64,000 nt of DNA from Aquila chrysaetos chrysaetos (Eukaryota; Chordata; Aves; Accipitriformes; Accipitridae), in contig NC_044027.1 in the NCBI RefSeq assembly GCF_900496995.4, positions 9,696,743 to 9,760,742 of the forward strand, in the 5' to 3' direction. Under the pieces are notes generated by a model. The model did no database searches. It was not told the DNA's origin and worked only from the letters and a program-made list of their open reading frames with translations. Position 1 is the first letter of the stretch. The number at the start of each line of letters is the position of its first letter. This document shows positions 60,985 to 64,000 of the stretch, piece by piece. A program made the position numbers and the translations under genes.

Positions 60985-61400
60985 CTATTTAAGCTCAGCT
61001 GGAGCCACCACTCCCTGTGGGAGCTGTGTTGGAGGAGTGCTGGTATCCAGCTTAGCTCCATCTGTGCCTGGACTATGGGCTCTGCTGATCCAAGACCTCA
61101 GCCTGTAAGCCTGATGTTTTGTCTTGTGCCATTACCGTGGACTCTCCTGGCCATTGCTGGACCTGGCCCTGATCTGTGGCTTGTCTTCCTGGCTTCACGC
61201 TGACCCCATCTCATCACCATGGTGTTGCTGGATCTGGACTTTTGGGTTGCTCTGGACTCTTGGTTGGACCTGGCCACTGTCTCAGACCTGCCCCAGTCTG
61301 CCATGCAGGTACTGTGGGATGTGCCCTGCTGGACCTGGGGTCCCACTTACTCCCTCCTCCCTGAGGGAGCAGCCCTGCTCTTGCTGCCCCCTGATATGGG
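60985..61400 (+). mobile_element. LTR-like promoter region (tentative)
   Basis: A TATTTAAG box near 60988 is followed by a possible leader and a CCT|GTAAGC donor-like site near 61108. A stretch rich in repeated CTGGAC/TTGGAC/CCTGG motifs then runs to about 61320. The arrangement recalls an ERV LTR plus leader, but I found no matching termini or target duplication. Confidence 0.25.
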
Positions 61401-64000
61401 GGCACCTTGGGGTGGGGGGCCAGGAAAGGCCATGAGACCAAGTGTGCAGCTGGTGGGGAACACTTGTGGCCAAGGCACGAATTACCTTCTCCCCATGGGT
61501 GCCTAAAGCTAGAGTGGGAGGTGACATATGGCCTTCTGGTGCCAGCTGTGTCCGGGGCATGACCCATGTTGGTAGAACCCCCCCATGGCACCAGAAGAGC
61601 CCCCTGAGCTGGGAGATGCCTGGTTCCCAACATCTGCACCCCCTTCCTTGCCAAAGAAGCTTTGCTTTGGGTTGCACGACAAGTTGCCGGGGCTGCCCAG
61701 GGAAGGGAGCAGCCTGGGGTGATGCAATATGTGAGCAACCTGGCTGGTGAAGGTGTCACCTGTGGTATACCCTGGGGTGGGTGTGCACCCCAGCATGCCG
61801 CTGCAGACCCATGCCCGGCTGTCTGGCCCATGATCTATCCCAATGTCATCTCTTTTCCACGGTGGTGTTGGAGATCTCCCCTGCCCTGAGCCATGCATGG
61901 TTCCTGACAGATAAACCACCACTGCACTTTGTGCCCATGCATGGGCTGAAGCTGCTCCCTCCCACCCAGCCCCAGGGAGCACCAGGCACACACTTGTCCC
62001 TACCACGTCAACTGGCAGCGGGTGGCACTGGGGGGTCGTGCCTGAAGGTGCTGAGGTCGGATGCCGTGTGCAGGAACCCTGATGCCTGGACAAAGTGCGG
62101 GCTGCCGAGATACAGAAACAGCAAACTGCTTCCTGCTGGGATTGGCACTGACGCACACGATGCCTTTGCTGGTGTCTCTCTGGATGCCCATGGGTGTTGC
62201 CCAAGTCCCTGCTCAGCTGCAGGACTCCATCATTTTGCAGTGAACTGCTGGGGCAGTGCTCCGGCTCCGCTCGGTGCCTACAGCCCGGGTTGCCTGTAGG
62301 AGTGTCATCAGGGACAATCTCCCAGCCAGGCTCTCCCATTTTCCAGTTGCAGGAGGATCCTTAGTTGTTCCTGAGAAAAGGCTGAAAGCTGGAGACCAGA
62401 TGACCCTCAAATTGCTTCTACACGCGAGTTGGGAGGTTTTCTTTTATACAGACAGAGGTAATGAACTGCTTTCACCAAGCCTGTGGGCTTGGAGTACTCC
62501 AGGCAAGAACGCTGTGGCTGGCGTTCCCAGGGAACTCCTGTACCAGGGACGTGGCTGCCCCCTCCGCGTGGTCTGGGGCTGTGGGAGTATGAATGAGATG
62601 TGCCCTGTGATTCTCCATGGACATGGCCTGGCTCCAGCCAGAGGAAGGCAGGTGCATGCACGTGTTCTACATGAGCTCTGGCTAACTTCAGCTGCCTCCA
62701 GGAAAAGAGGTTTGTATTTAAATGTTCCTAAAAAGGAGCTCCCAAGCAAGCCTGTCTAAAGCCACCTCCAGAGGTGGATGCTGGCTGACATGGCCAGCCT
62801 GGCTGCGAGGCTGAGTCCTCCCTGGGACTTCTTTCCACCATGGGAAGATGCTCCGGTGATGGCACAGTACTGGACCAGAGCTGCTCTGTTACGCACCACA
62901 GCATCGTGCCAGCCTTGCTGGGCTTTCTCAGTCCCCGAGCTCCCCAAGTGTTGCTGGAGCTGCTCCTACTGCAGTGTGCCCACCCGGCAGGACCTTGTCC
63001 TCGCTAGCCAGTGCCTCTGGCCATGACTGCTCTACCAAGACCCGCAGAAGGTGCATGATGTTGGCTAAGGGCACCTGAACGATGTTTGCAGATAGATGCA
63101 AATCGAGGTACCACTTGCGGGGGTGACAGTAAGCCCATCACATACACTAATGATATGCCCTTACACACAGGGAAAGGAAAAGCTACTGATGATCCCTAGA
63201 AGGTTAAGTGCTTTGCTACTTTCTTTCCAACTTGCTGTGGTCTTTGCTTTCTTAGTTGCAGCTTGTCTGTTTAGCGAAGTTTAACATCAGTGATGGCAGG
63301 GGAAGGTCATGGGCTGCAGCAGGGGAGAAAAGAGCAAGGACAGCTTAGGCAAGTTAGAGCTTTCCCAATAGCTGTGAATGATGCAATTCATCCGAGGCTG
63401 CAGAGGGAACTGTCTGCAATGGCTTTTGAGACTGCACAGCGATGGGGTGAGTCTCTGAAAGGTGGAGGGAGGACAAGCACCCCCTCTCCTCGAGAAGGAG
63501 GAGGAAGGCACAGGCAGATAGGAGAGCAAATGAATTACCTGTGAGCATATAGAAGAGATGGGAGAAATAACATCCAACGTTTTCCAAGTTGTGACCATGG
63601 AGTCTAATTTCCTTTTCTGACAGGATATTCAAAGAATAGCTGTTAATAGTTACTGGGATGAACTGGAAAGAGTTTTCCAGAGCTGGAGAATTTCAATATT
63701 CCCCAAACGGTGGGGAGGACAGAGGTGGGAGTTTGTCTGCCCATTGAATTTGGAGGGGATGGGGAGCTGAGAGGCATGCAAGAAGGCAGGCTTGGGATGA
63801 AAAGCATAAATTGGAGGAAAGATCTGAAAGAATGTGCTGCAGAGGAGGGTGGGAATGAGCAAATGCACGTTCCAGGATGGGGAGGGCAAAGGGCTGGAAG
63901 GAAAACAAGCCTGGGGGGGATCGCAGAGATCACGCTCCGCACGAGGAATAATACCACAGGGGTTGCGAGAAAGGCAAACATCCCATTAAAAAGTATAAAT
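61400..64000. other. Unassigned distal region
   Basis: No recognisable gene, RNA or complete repeat was seen. The last 700 bases are purine-rich on the + strand, which creates a 112-codon minus-strand ORF of low information content. Confidence 0.4.

Noticed and set aside
41663..64000. Search for GRIN1, LRRC26, NELFB, TUBB4B and NRARP
   Set aside because: None of their characteristic motifs (tubulin signature, ankyrin repeats, receptor pore segments, leucine-rich repeats) was seen in any frame.
1..64000. CRISPR array, bacterial operon or phage-like module
   Set aside because: No regularly spaced identical repeats with unique spacers and no prokaryotic gene organisation occur; the DNA is clearly eukaryotic.

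Overview
The window reads as vertebrate, specifically avian, nuclear DNA. Genes are split by GT-AG introns. Promoters sit in very GC-rich CpG islands. Three pieces match the 3' end of CR1 LINEs, including the typical repeated ATTCTATG-like tail, and one intron carries a complete solo LTR of a common avian endogenous-retrovirus type. The gene set matches human 9q34.3, which corresponds to a small GC-rich bird chromosome. Species and order cannot be fixed from sequence alone.

Layout. 1-5,400: AT-richer upstream DNA with no supported gene, apart from a weak tRNA-Ala-like fragment. 5,450-8,760: CpG island and the large first exon of TPRN (taperin, + strand). 8,760-23,000: a 14.2 kb TPRN intron with two CR1 pieces. 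23,001-24,052: the last three TPRN exons. 26,697-29,273: SSNA1 on the minus strand in three exons, convergent with TPRN. 29,274-29,336: only 63 bp separate the SSNA1 and ANAPC2 start codons, so this is a bidirectional promoter. 29,337-41,662: ANAPC2 (+ strand, 13 exons, 811 aa), with a solo LTR in intron 9 and a probable minus-strand LTR fragment in intron 10. 41,663-54,419: 12.7 kb without a recognised gene, holding a CR1 tail, a C-rich minisatellite and a few isolated exon-like segments. 54,420-55,961: TOR4A (torsin-4A), coding in one exon, with an unusual N-terminal acidic/cysteine repeat. 56,000-64,000: probable TOR4A 3' UTR, one candidate antisense two-exon ORF, and otherwise unassigned sequence with an LTR-like promoter region near 61,000.

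The four recognised genes do not form one pathway. TPRN is an actin/PP1-associated stereocilium protein, SSNA1 a centriole and basal-body coiled coil, ANAPC2 the cullin subunit of the anaphase-promoting complex, and TOR4A a membrane-associated AAA+ torsin. SSNA1 and ANAPC2 very likely share promoter control. TPRN, SSNA1 and ANAPC2 have the same order and relative orientation as in human. ANAPC2 is followed directly by TOR4A, whereas several genes lie between them in human. I saw no defence system, CRISPR array or operon-like structure. The most unusual signals are the TOR4A coding repeat, the hexanucleotide-filled SSNA1 micro-intron, and the unassigned exon-like segments around TOR4A.
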